Assembly (NCBI GenBank): GCA_045649265.1
Contig: JAZRPO010000008.1
Span: 1 to 13,745, forward strand
From: SIG480 sp045649265
Lineage (GTDB): Bacteria > Bacillota > Clostridia > Oscillospirales > JAAYXM01
Reading direction: 5' to 3'
Length of the DNA: 13,745 nt
Shown here: piece after piece, positions 7,195-13,745 of the stretch
How positions within the stretch are numbered: position 1 is the first letter of the stretch
Layout: each line of letters begins with the position of its first letter
Translations under genes and position numbers: made by a program
Notes under the pieces: model-generated
What the model was told of the DNA's origin: nothing
What the model saw: the letters and a program-made list of their open reading frames with translations, nothing else
The model's database searches: none

Positions 7195-8535
7195 CTATTT
7201 TTTAATTATTTCTATTAGATATCCGCCGCCTGTGCCTTCTGAATTTCTACAATCGGCACCAAACCCGAAAACCCCGAAAACTTTTTCGATATCTGCAATA
7301 ACGGGAGTTGTATCCCGTTCATTGCTCGGAAGTTTTTCGTCAATAAAAAGTTTTTTAATCGTTTTTGTTTTTCTCTTATCCAGCTTAATCTCATCGCCTT
7401 CTTTTCGCGAACGGACAATTAAGCTATCTTGTATTTTATCATACGGAACAAAAAAAGTATTTAATAAATTATGAATTTTTACCCTGTTTTTCACTTTTTT
7501 TACATTTATTTCAAAATCTCTCCAGAGATTTTTTCCCTCCTGCAAAAAAATCGGGGCAGGGGTTTCTTCATCAACATCGCGTGCGAAAAGAATTTCTTCA
7601 TATCTCCGGCTTACCCGAAGCCCGTCCGGAAGGCTCAGCTTTCCTGAGGGATTTTCACTTTCTGCAAGCGATAAAATCATTTCAATATGCTTGTGTTCGA
7701 GCGTGTATGATTTTTTGCCGAGAGCTGTAGCTGCAAGGCTTTCACAAACCCTTGACAACAGTGCAGGCTCCGACGTAAGCAAATGTCTGCCGCAGGAAAC
7801 ACCGTCTTTTGAAATCTCTGACAAATACTTTTTGGCTGCTCTTTCAATAAACTCGGCTTCCATTCTTAAAATTGACGAGGCTCTTGTTGCATTCTCAATA
7901 GCCGCCGCATTCAAATCAAGAAGTGTCGGCACTGCAAAATGGCGAAGCTTGTTCCTTGAATATTCCGTTTCGGCATTTGTTTTGTCGATACAGAATTCTA
8001 TTCCGTTTTTCTTTGCATACGCCTCAATCTCGGAGCGCGTACATTCAATCATCGGTCGGATTATGTCTTCCCTTGTATAAGGAATTCCACACATTCCTGA
8101 TATTCCGCTGCCTCGGGAAAGATTAAAAAGAATGGTTTCAAGGTTGTCGTTTGCGTTATGTGCAGTCGCAATATACGTTGCGGAAAGAGCTTCCTTTGCG
8201 CGGTGCAAAAAAGCATACCTGACATTTCTTGCACACAGCTCAACTGATTCGCCTGCTTCTTTCGCTGTTTTTGCAACATCCATGCGCTCAGATATGAAAT
8301 CAATGCCGTATTTTTCACACTTTTCCTTACAGAAGGCTTCGTCTGCAAGAGCATCTTCTCCGCGCAGCATATGGTTTAAATGCGCTGCACACACCGATAT
8401 CCCGAGATCTTCCCTTAATCGAAAAAGCACATCAAGCATAACAGACGAATCCATCCCACCAGAAAGGGCAACGAGAACTCTTCCGCCACAAAGCATATTA
8501 TTTTTTCTAACGGTGCTTAATACCTTAGTAATCAT
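7195..8535 (-). CDS. tilS: tRNA(Ile)-lysidine synthase
   Basis: TilS attaches lysine to C34 of the tRNA(Ile) with CAU anticodon, switching it from reading AUG to AUA; it is essential in most bacteria. The N-terminal PP-loop ATPase has SGGMDSS at 25-31 and the conserved AHLNHMLRGEDALADE at about 51-66. A middle substrate-binding region follows (residues about 190-300). The C-terminal TilS_C domain occupies roughly 365-446, with RSRKEGDEIKLDKRKTKTIK. At 446 residues it is slightly shorter than the Bacillus enzyme but complete. The ATG at 8535 overlaps the dnaB stop by 11 bases. GGTGG inside dnaB, about 9 bases upstream, can serve as ribosome binding site. The tilS-hpt pair downstream is diagnostic. 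Confidence 0.95.
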   Translation of the reverse strand: MITKVLSTVRKNNMLCGGRVLVALSGGMDSSVMLDVLFRLREDLGISVCAAHLNHMLRGEDALADEAFCKEKCEKYGIDFISERMDVAKTAKEAGESVELCARNVRYAFLHRAKEALSATYIATAHNANDNLETILFNLSRGSGISGMCGIPYTREDIIRPMIECTRSEIEAYAKKNGIEFCIDKTNAETEYSRNKLRHFAVPTLLDLNAAAIENATRASSILRMEAEFIERAAKKYLSEISKDGVSCGRHLLTSEPALLSRVCESLAATALGKKSYTLEHKHIEMILSLAESENPSGKLSLPDGLRVSRRYEEILFARDVDEETPAPIFLQEGKNLWRDFEINVKKVKNRVKIHNLLNTFFVPYDKIQDSLIVRSRKEGDEIKLDKRKTKTIKKLFIDEKLPSNERDTTPVIADIEKVFGVFGFGADCRNSEGTGGGYLIEIIKK

Positions 8536-9838
8536 GTGAACTGTCCACCGAAGTAAATCTCGTATATTTGCCGTCCCAATGCAAGTCTATATCTCCCGTG
8601 CTGCCGTGACGGTTCTTTTCAACAAGAAGCTTTACGTTCTCAGGTGTTTCCTTTTCTTCCCTGTAAAGAATCATAACAACATCGGCATCCTGCTCAATGG
8701 AACCGGATTCGCGAAGGTCTGAAAGGCGAGGCCTTCTCCCCTGCTTATCGCTGTCACGCGAAAGCTGCGACAGGCAGAGCACGGGGACATTCAAGTCCTT
8801 TGCCATAATTTTAAGCGCTCTTGAAATTGCAGCAACTTCGTTTGCACGGTTGTCCGAGCGGACTCCCGACTGCACAAGCTGGAGATAGTCAATTATTACA
8901 AGCCCTATATCTTCTCCAAGCCGCCTGCATTTTGCTTTCATTTCATTTACGGTTATTCCCGTTGCATCTGCAAGGTAAATTTTTGTGCCTGCAAGAGTCT
9001 CGGAAGCATGAGCGATTGCAACCCATTCTTCATCATTCAGAAGCCCTGTCCTTAGCTTTCTTGAATCAACAAGCGCTTCTCCAGAAATAAGCCTCAGGGC
9101 AAGCTGCTCATTTGACATTTCAAGAGAGAAAACGACTATTGCCTTGTCAGTCACCTTTGCTGCATTTGCACAAATGTTCAGAGCAAAGCTCGTTTTACCG
9201 ACACCTGTGTTTGCCGCGAGAATGATAAGGTCTGAATCATTAAGCCCGGTAAGGAAAGTGTCAACCGTGGAAAAACCGGTGGGCACACCCGGAAGCTTGC
9301 CCGCGTTTTTTGCAAGAACTCCCAGATGGGCATATGTATTTTCAAGAACATCGCGAATCGGCGAAATGCCCTTACTTTTCTTCTCGTTGCGGATTTCATA
9401 TATTTTTTGCTCTGCAAATTCAACAACTTCATCCGCTTCTCCCTCACCCGACAAAATAACATCGTGAATTTCCGCAGTTGTTTCATCAAGATTGCGAAGC
9501 AGAGCCTTATCCCGCACAATTTTTATGTACTGCGCAACGTTTACCGCAGTCGGCGTAACGTCCATAAGCTTTAATATATATGCACGCCCGCCCGAAGCTT
9601 CAAGAGTTCCCCGAACGGTGAGCTTTTCGACAACGGTGACGGGGTCAATCGTTTCATTGAGCGTGAACATACTCTGGATTGCTTCAAAAATATTCTTGTT
9701 CTGTGATACGTAAAAATCCTCTGCCCTCAAATGCTCCACAACTTCAGGAATACAACGCGGATCAAGAAGCATCGACCCGAGAACGGATTGCTCTGCCTCT
9801 ACATTATGCGGAAGTTTTGCCCCGATGAGTTCATCCAT
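8525..9838 (-). CDS. dnaB: Replicative DNA helicase DnaB (DnaC in Bacillus nomenclature)
   Basis: This hexameric helicase unwinds DNA at the replication fork and recruits primase. The N-terminal domain (about 1-110) begins with the typical LPHNVEAEQSVLGSMLLD. A linker helix region (about 145-175) precedes the RecA-like motor. Motor motifs are Walker A AANTGVGKT at 208-216, the catalytic glutamate E240 in FSLEM, Walker B VIIDYLQL at 314-321, LSQLSR at 356-361, and DLRESGSIEQDAD at 374-386. The C-terminal VEKNRHGSTG carries the conserved nucleotide-sensing residues. There is no intein. The Walker A lacks the usual arginine-proline pair (ARPSMGKT type) but keeps GKT. ATG at 9838 has AGGGG about 9 bases upstream and lies 26 bases after rplI, the standard gdpP-rplI-dnaB context. 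Confidence 0.97.
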   Translation of the reverse strand: MDELIGAKLPHNVEAEQSVLGSMLLDPRCIPEVVEHLRAEDFYVSQNKNIFEAIQSMFTLNETIDPVTVVEKLTVRGTLEASGGRAYILKLMDVTPTAVNVAQYIKIVRDKALLRNLDETTAEIHDVILSGEGEADEVVEFAEQKIYEIRNEKKSKGISPIRDVLENTYAHLGVLAKNAGKLPGVPTGFSTVDTFLTGLNDSDLIILAANTGVGKTSFALNICANAAKVTDKAIVVFSLEMSNEQLALRLISGEALVDSRKLRTGLLNDEEWVAIAHASETLAGTKIYLADATGITVNEMKAKCRRLGEDIGLVIIDYLQLVQSGVRSDNRANEVAAISRALKIMAKDLNVPVLCLSQLSRDSDKQGRRPRLSDLRESGSIEQDADVVMILYREEKETPENVKLLVEKNRHGSTGDIDLHWDGKYTRFTSVDSSHDY

Positions 9839-9864
9839 TTTTCAACACCCCTATTACAGGAAAA

Positions 9865-10311
9865 TTATTCCTCTTTAACTGATACGGAAATGGTTCCGGA
9901 AACTTCGTTATAGAGCTTAACCTTAACTTCGTATGTTCCAAACTGCTTTATATTTCCGGAAAGCACAAGCTTGTGACGATCAATCTCTATCTTATGTTGA
10001 GTTTTGAGAGCATCTGCAATGTCACCCGCAGTAACTGAGCCGAAAAGCCTTCCGCCTGCTCCTGCTTTTGCCTTGACCTCTACCTTCAACTCCGAGAGCT
10101 TCTTTGAAAGCTCTTTTGCCTCTTCCTTTTCTCTTTCGATTCGCGCAAGATTTGCTTCTTCACGCAGGCGCGCAGTATTCAGGTTATCGGCAGTAGCCTC
10201 CTTTGCGAGATTCTTCGGGAAGAGGAAGTTTCTCGCGTAACCGTCAGAAACATTGACAATCTGGCCTTTCTTACCTTGGCCTTTTACATCTGCATTCAGA
10301 ATTACCTTCAT
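9865..10311 (-). CDS. rplI: 50S ribosomal protein L9
   Basis: L9 binds 23S rRNA at the base of the L1 stalk and helps keep reading frame. The 148-residue length is exact for the family. The N-terminal domain carries the signature GQIVNVSDGYARNFLFPK from about residue 16, and the opening MKVILNADVKGQGKKG is typical. A long charged connecting helix (about 41-75, LREEANLARIEREKEEAKEL) leads to the C-terminal domain with AGAGGRLFGSVT. ATG at 10311 has a GGAGG 8 bases upstream. It sits between gdpP (49 bases upstream) and dnaB, a conserved Firmicutes order. Confidence 0.98.
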   Translation of the reverse strand: MKVILNADVKGQGKKGQIVNVSDGYARNFLFPKNLAKEATADNLNTARLREEANLARIEREKEEAKELSKKLSELKVEVKAKAGAGGRLFGSVTAGDIADALKTQHKIEIDRHKLVLSGNIKQFGTYEVKVKLYNEVSGTISVSVKEE

Positions 10312-10360
10312 TTTATATACCTCCGTAATTCGCCTTAAATAGCTTAATAATTATTGATTT

Positions 10361-12343
10361 TTAGCCCAAAACATCATCTATTACCTTTTTGAGTTCAATT
10401 GATGCCTCTTCAATTTTTTTATCTTCAAGCTGAGCTCCGGCGGTGTCAAAATGGCCTCCTCCTCCGAGCTTTTCAAGGATAACCTGAACATTTATTTCGC
10501 CGAGAGAGCGAGCCGAAATATTTACATTCCCTTGCTCCTGGAACAAAACAAACGCCGCCTGAACTCCCTGAATTGTCAGAAGGTCATCAGCTGCCTGAGC
10601 GGCAATTTTCCTGTCACTCTGACCGTTATACTCGACTATTGCAACTCTGTCATGATACATCTTTGCAAGCTTAACAAGCTCCGCTCTCTTTACATATGTT
10701 TTAATGTCGTCCTGCAAAATTCGTTTGAGCTCGGTTGTGTCGGCACCTGCACGTCGAAGATATGCCGCAGCTTCAAAGGTTCTGACGCCGGTTTTCATCG
10801 TGAATTTTTTGGTGTCTATAACAATTCCCGATAAAATCGCCTCAGCCTCACAGCTTAAAATGTCGCGGGTTTCGACAATATATTGCAAAAGCTCGGCAAC
10901 CAGCTCGCACGTGCTTGATGCATATGGCTCATGGAAATTTAAAACTGCATTTTCAATATAGTCTGCGCCACGCCTGTGGTGGTCTATTACTGCGACCTTA
11001 TTTACGGATTCGAGAAGCGCCTCTGATTCCACCACCGTTTTTCTGTTTGTATCAACAACGACAAGTAACGTATCACTGTCCGCTTCAAGAAGCGCATCCT
11101 CAGCACTTATAAAAGCTCCGTCATACTCGTGCTCCGTCTTAATCTTTCTGATAAGAACGTCTGCGCTTGTCCTTTGACCTACGACTATTGAAGCGCTCTT
11201 GCCGATTTTTCTTGCAATACACGCAATTCCGATTGCCGCACCGATGCTGTCGTTGTCAGCACCCCTGTGCCCCATAATTATAACTCCCGAGCTGTCTCGG
11301 ATGAGCCCTTCAAGCGCATTTGCCATAACGCGCGATTTTACCTTTGTTCTCTTTTCAAGCTCCTGAGAGCGGCCGCCAAAAAAGTCAAAGCTGAACTTAT
11401 CACGAATAACAACCTGATCACCGCCGCGCGAGAGCGCCATATCAATCGCAAGGCGGGCGTTTCTGTGGTTTTCCTTGAAGTTCTGGCCATCCTTGCCGAT
11501 TCCTATGCTTAGAGTTACCTTAATGCCGTTCTTGCTCTGGATTTCTCTGACAGAATCAAGAATCAAAAATTTCTCTGCCGTGTATTTTGCAAGATATTGC
11601 TGATGGAATATATATAGATATTTATCGCGTTCATATCGCATAAATATACCGTTTGCAGAAGCTGTCCACTCCGCAAGTCGCTTATCTATTTCCGCAACAA
11701 CAATGGATCGCTCGGCATCGTTGAGCCCATCCATAATTTCCGCATAGTTATCTATCATAATTACGGAAACTATCTGCCTTGCATTTTCAAACTCCGCAAT
11801 CTTTTCGGAATATTCCGAAACATCAAGCCAATACAGCGTAAGAAGCGTTGAGGCATTTTTTTCTCCATCAGTGTGATACAGACTTCCGAAAACCTTGTAC
11901 ATCTTTCCTGAAATGGCAATTTCTGTGGGGCACTCGCGTTTTCCGTCGATTACCCACGCAAGGTCAAATTCGGGAATCAGCTCAAAAAGCTTTTTCTCAA
12001 AAACATAATCGTGCACTCCTGCCATATCCGCAAAGGCTGAGTTTGCCCAGATAACTTCCTTGCTGTCAAACTTTATAACCGCCATCGACATAGGAAAATC
12101 CATTGCGGAATTGCGGTTTGCCTGATTTATAGAGTCAAAGGTTTCTTCTATTTGTTTGCGCAGCTTCTTCTCACGGCTTTGTGCTGTCAAAAGATAGATT
12201 ACAAGTATGATTATACTTGCAACAAACTCTGCAAAAGCAACCTTTGCATCTGCATAGAAAAATGAAACTGCAGAAAATATAAATATGGCTACAAAGCTTA
12301 AAATGAACTTTGGCTCTATCCATTTTTTGAAGCGGTTATTCAT
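10361..12343 (-). CDS. gdpP: Cyclic-di-AMP phosphodiesterase GdpP (DHH/DHHA1, PAS and degenerate GGDEF domains)
   Basis: GdpP is a membrane-anchored enzyme that hydrolyses cyclic di-AMP to pApA, lowering a second messenger that controls potassium and osmolyte balance and cell wall stress. I start it at ATG 12343, giving 660 residues, almost the Bacillus length. Complete AAGGAGG (12353-12359) lies 9 bases upstream, whereas TTG at 12376 would lie almost on the predicted transcription start. Domains: two membrane helices (about 13-30 and 34-53), a PAS-like region (about 80-180), and a degenerate GGDEF domain (about 190-325). That domain carries the GdpP-type SRGGDQ at 305-310 and YERDKY instead of GGDEF. 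The DHH domain has GHRGADND at 358-365 (H359, D363, D365), D431, DHH at 454-456 and D510; DHHA1 has GGGGH at 627-631. All metal ligands are present, so it should be active. It is first in the six-gene operon. Confidence 0.95.
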   Translation of the reverse strand: MNNRFKKWIEPKFILSFVAIFIFSAVSFFYADAKVAFAEFVASIIILVIYLLTAQSREKKLRKQIEETFDSINQANRNSAMDFPMSMAVIKFDSKEVIWANSAFADMAGVHDYVFEKKLFELIPEFDLAWVIDGKRECPTEIAISGKMYKVFGSLYHTDGEKNASTLLTLYWLDVSEYSEKIAEFENARQIVSVIMIDNYAEIMDGLNDAERSIVVAEIDKRLAEWTASANGIFMRYERDKYLYIFHQQYLAKYTAEKFLILDSVREIQSKNGIKVTLSIGIGKDGQNFKENHRNARLAIDMALSRGGDQVVIRDKFSFDFFGGRSQELEKRTKVKSRVMANALEGLIRDSSGVIIMGHRGADNDSIGAAIGIACIARKIGKSASIVVGQRTSADVLIRKIKTEHEYDGAFISAEDALLEADSDTLLVVVDTNRKTVVESEALLESVNKVAVIDHHRRGADYIENAVLNFHEPYASSTCELVAELLQYIVETRDILSCEAEAILSGIVIDTKKFTMKTGVRTFEAAAYLRRAGADTTELKRILQDDIKTYVKRAELVKLAKMYHDRVAIVEYNGQSDRKIAAQAADDLLTIQGVQAAFVLFQEQGNVNISARSLGEINVQVILEKLGGGGHFDTAGAQLEDKKIEEASIELKKVIDDVLG

Positions 12344-12352
12344 AAGCTCTGT

Positions 12353-12359
12353 CCTCCTT
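12353..12359 (-). promoter_or_regulatory. Ribosome binding site that decides the gdpP start
   Basis: AAGGAGG on the minus strand, 9 bases before ATG 12343. It lies inside the frame of the longer TTG-initiated reading (12376), which has no such site, and so favours the shorter protein. Confidence 0.8.
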
Positions 12360-12386
12360 CTTTCGAAACGCAACAATACAGAATAT

Positions 12387-12415
12387 AGTATATCACAGAT
12401 AACCCTTTTTGTCCA
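12387..12415 (-). promoter_or_regulatory. Promoter of the gdpP-rplI-dnaB-tilS-hpt-ftsH operon
   Basis: TGGACA (12410-12415) matches five of six -35 bases. A 17-base spacer leads to TATACT (12387-12392), which is preceded by TG one base away, an extended -10. The predicted start is near 12380, giving a leader of about 37 bases to the gdpP ATG. Confidence 0.75.
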
Positions 12416-12446
12416 TCAAATATAGTACAAGTTTTTTATTTTAAAT

Positions 12447-12475
12447 TTGACCTTTTGATAAAACAGTGGTAATAT
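12447..12475 (+). promoter_or_regulatory. Promoter of rodA
   Basis: TTGACC (12447-12452) matches five of six -35 bases. After 17 bases comes TAATAT (12470-12475) with an extended -10 TG at 12467-12468. Transcription should begin near 12482, leaving about 30 bases before the rodA ATG. It is back to back with the gdpP promoter: the two -35 boxes are 31 bases apart. Confidence 0.75.
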
Positions 12476-12496
12476 TATACTCGGGACTCGAAAACG

Positions 12497-12504
12497 AAGG
12501 AGGT
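12497..12504 (+). promoter_or_regulatory. Ribosome binding site that decides the rodA start
   Basis: AAGGAGGT is a full Shine-Dalgarno match, 9 bases before ATG 12514. The longer frame from 12466 would begin inside the promoter, upstream of the -10 box, so it cannot be the start for this transcript. Confidence 0.82.
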
Positions 12505-12513
12505 TTTTTTGCG

Positions 12514-13641
12514 ATGTCGTCTTTTTTTCGCGGATTGCATAGTTTTTTCAAGCAAGTAGACACGAAGCTTCTCGCAATTTCTCTTTTCGCTTCTGTTTTC
12601 GGAATGATTTTGATTGGCAGCGCGACTCAGAGCATGGGAAGCGGAAGCTTCATAAAAATTCAGCTTATAGCAACGATTCTCGGAGTCGCTTTATATCTTC
12701 TTCTTTCATGGCTTGACCTCGATTCTCTGAGCTCATGGTGGAAGTATGCCTATGTTGCAAATTTCCTTTTAATATGTCTTCTCATTTTCTTCGGGACCGG
12801 AAGTGAAGAAACCGGTAACCGAGCCTGGATTCGTTTCGGCGGAATAGGTATTCAGCCTGCAGAGCTTGGAAAATTTTTCTTTATTATTTCCCTCGCAGGT
12901 CATATAAATTATTTTGAAGACCGTCTTGATTCCGTATCTTCGGTCATAATCATTTCGCTGTTTGCTCTTATCCCCATTGCTCTTTTGTATATAGTTTCCT
13001 CAGACCTTGGTTCTGTTTTGGTTTATCTCATAATCTTTGCGGTTATGATGTTTGCCGCAGGAATTAAACTGCGGTGGTTTGCAGGAGCTTTTTTATCACT
13101 TGCGGCGCTATCTCCGATAATATGGAATTTTGTTCTCCGCCCTGACCAGAAAATGCGGCTTCTTGTTGTTTTTAATCCGGAGCTTGACCCATTAGGTCGC
13201 GGTTACCACGCAATACAAAGCAAGATTGCAATCGGCTCCGGCCAGTTTTTCGGGCGCGGGCTTGGAGCAGGAACGCAAACGCAGCTCGGGTATCTCCCTG
13301 CAAAGCAGACTGACTTTATTTTCTCCGTTGCCGGTGAGGAGCTTGGGTTTCTGGGATGTCTTCTCATTCTTGTCATTCTCGGTTTAGTAATCTTCCGTTG
13401 CATTTCAATCACCATGCGCTCTGCATCCTTTTCGTCCTATCTGATTTGCACCGGAGTTTCGGCTTTGCTTATCTTCCAGACTATTGAAAACATCGGTATG
13501 TGCACGGGGCTGCTTCCCGTAATCGGGCTTACTCTCCCGCTCTTTTCTTACGGCGGATCAAGTGTACTCGCCGTGTATATGATTCTCGGCTTAATAAGCT
13601 CTGCACGTATGCGTGCTCTGCCTGCGAGACTTTCAAAGTGA
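12514..13641 (+). CDS. rodA: Peptidoglycan polymerase RodA (SEDS family, elongation type)
   Basis: SEDS proteins polymerise lipid II into glycan strands in the membrane; RodA works with a class B penicillin-binding protein in side-wall growth. From ATG 12514 the protein has 375 residues and about ten hydrophobic helices. Family motifs are GNRAWIRFGG with QPAELGK (101-120), GRGYHAIQSKIAIGSG (228-243), LPAKQTDFIFSVAGEELG (261-278) with the presumed catalytic D267, and PLFSYGGSS (342-350). The stretch GTQTQLGYLP just before the catalytic loop is RodA-like; FtsW proteins usually have a different sequence there. SpoVE/FtsW remains a less likely alternative, and no partner penicillin-binding protein gene is in the window to settle it. 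One oddity is Q265 before the catalytic TD, where histidine is usual. It diverges from gdpP, and a HAD hydrolase gene follows after 14 bases. Confidence 0.88.
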   Translation: MSSFFRGLHSFFKQVDTKLLAISLFASVFGMILIGSATQSMGSGSFIKIQLIATILGVALYLLLSWLDLDSLSSWWKYAYVANFLLICLLIFFGTGSEETGNRAWIRFGGIGIQPAELGKFFFIISLAGHINYFEDRLDSVSSVIIISLFALIPIALLYIVSSDLGSVLVYLIIFAVMMFAAGIKLRWFAGAFLSLAALSPIIWNFVLRPDQKMRLLVVFNPELDPLGRGYHAIQSKIAIGSGQFFGRGLGAGTQTQLGYLPAKQTDFIFSVAGEELGFLGCLLILVILGLVIFRCISITMRSASFSSYLICTGVSALLIFQTIENIGMCTGLLPVIGLTLPLFSYGGSSVLAVYMILGLISSARMRALPARLSK

Positions 13642-13655
13642 GGGGATTTTCTACA

Positions 13656-13745
13656 ATGCTTTCAAAATATGAAATTATTCTTTTCGATTCTGACAATACC
13701 CTTTATGACCATAACATTCACGAAAGAACTGCAATTTTTTGTGCT
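13656..13745 (+). CDS. HAD-superfamily hydrolase, N-terminal fragment cut by window end
   Basis: Only 30 codons are visible. They begin with ATG at 13656, preceded by GAGGGG (13640-13645) at 10 bases. The segment ILFDSDNTLYD contains HAD motif I (DxDxT), in which the first aspartate is the nucleophile and the second the acid/base. The form of this motif recalls YjjG/YfnB-type pyrimidine nucleotidases, but the specificity-determining cap domain is outside the window, so only the superfamily is supported. It starts 14 bases after rodA and is probably co-transcribed with it; no terminator lies between. Confidence 0.75.
   Translation, partial: MLSKYEIILFDSDNTLYDHNIHERTAIFCA

Noticed and set aside
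10451..10834. Plus-strand open frame opposite the GdpP DHH/DHHA1 region
   Set aside because: It is a shadow frame with no start signals. GdpP is intact on the other strand.
12344..12376. Extra 11 residues on GdpP from a TTG start at 12376
   Set aside because: The TTG has no ribosome binding site and lies about 4 bases from the predicted transcription start. AAGGAGG 9 bases before ATG 12343 explains the start and gives the family length.
12466..12513. Longer RodA beginning at GTG 12466
   Set aside because: It would start inside the rodA promoter spacer. A perfect AAGGAGGT precedes ATG 12514, and the extra residues do not resemble the family.
1..13745. Search for CRISPR arrays, tRNA/rRNA genes, riboswitches, toxin-antitoxin pairs, phage or transposon genes
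   Set aside because: No regularly spaced repeats, tRNA-like folds, long structured leaders or mobile-element proteins were visible by eye. Gaps between genes are all under about 150 bases. A covariance-model scan would be needed to exclude small RNAs.

Overview
This window reads as ordinary core chromosome of a spore-forming, Gram-positive member of the Clostridia, at moderate GC. The evidence is the YqfC/YqfD sporulation pair, Firmicutes-type GdpP, the tilS-hpt-ftsH gene run, an undecaprenol-kinase-type DgkA, strong AAGGAGG ribosome binding sites and several TTG/GTG starts. A finer placement (for example Oscillospirales) would be a guess. I see no insertion sequence, phage gene, CRISPR array, tRNA or rRNA. 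No stretch longer than about 300 bases lacks a gene.

Layout. (1) Bases 1-3334, minus strand: a tight operon read right to left, yqfC - yqfD - phoH - ybeY - dgkA (cut by the window edge). Junctions are 1-3 bases apart or overlap. It combines two sporulation proteins with a PhoH ATPase, the YbeY endoribonuclease and a lipid kinase. (2) Bases 3335-4730, plus strand: a single membrane-bound family 2 glycosyltransferase with its own promoter, a TTG start and a 15-bp hairpin terminator that also serves the convergent ftsH. (3) Bases 4729-12415, minus strand: a six-gene run, gdpP - rplI - dnaB - tilS - hpt - ftsH. It joins c-di-AMP breakdown, ribosomal protein L9, the replicative helicase, tRNA-Ile lysidine synthesis, purine salvage and the membrane protease. 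A good promoter lies upstream of gdpP. (4) Bases 12416-13745, plus strand: rodA, the SEDS peptidoglycan polymerase, divergent from gdpP with its own extended -10 promoter, followed by the start of a HAD-family hydrolase gene cut by the window end.

How it fits together: region 3 appears to join two blocks (gdpP-rplI-dnaB and tilS-hpt-ftsH) that are separate in Bacillus subtilis but lie on either side of its origin. Region 4 places elongation-type cell wall synthesis back to back with c-di-AMP turnover. No convincing new system was found. The least explained gene is the solitary glycosyltransferase of region 2. Several start sites were moved from the longest possible ORF to the codon that follows a proper ribosome binding site (yqfC, gdpP, rodA).
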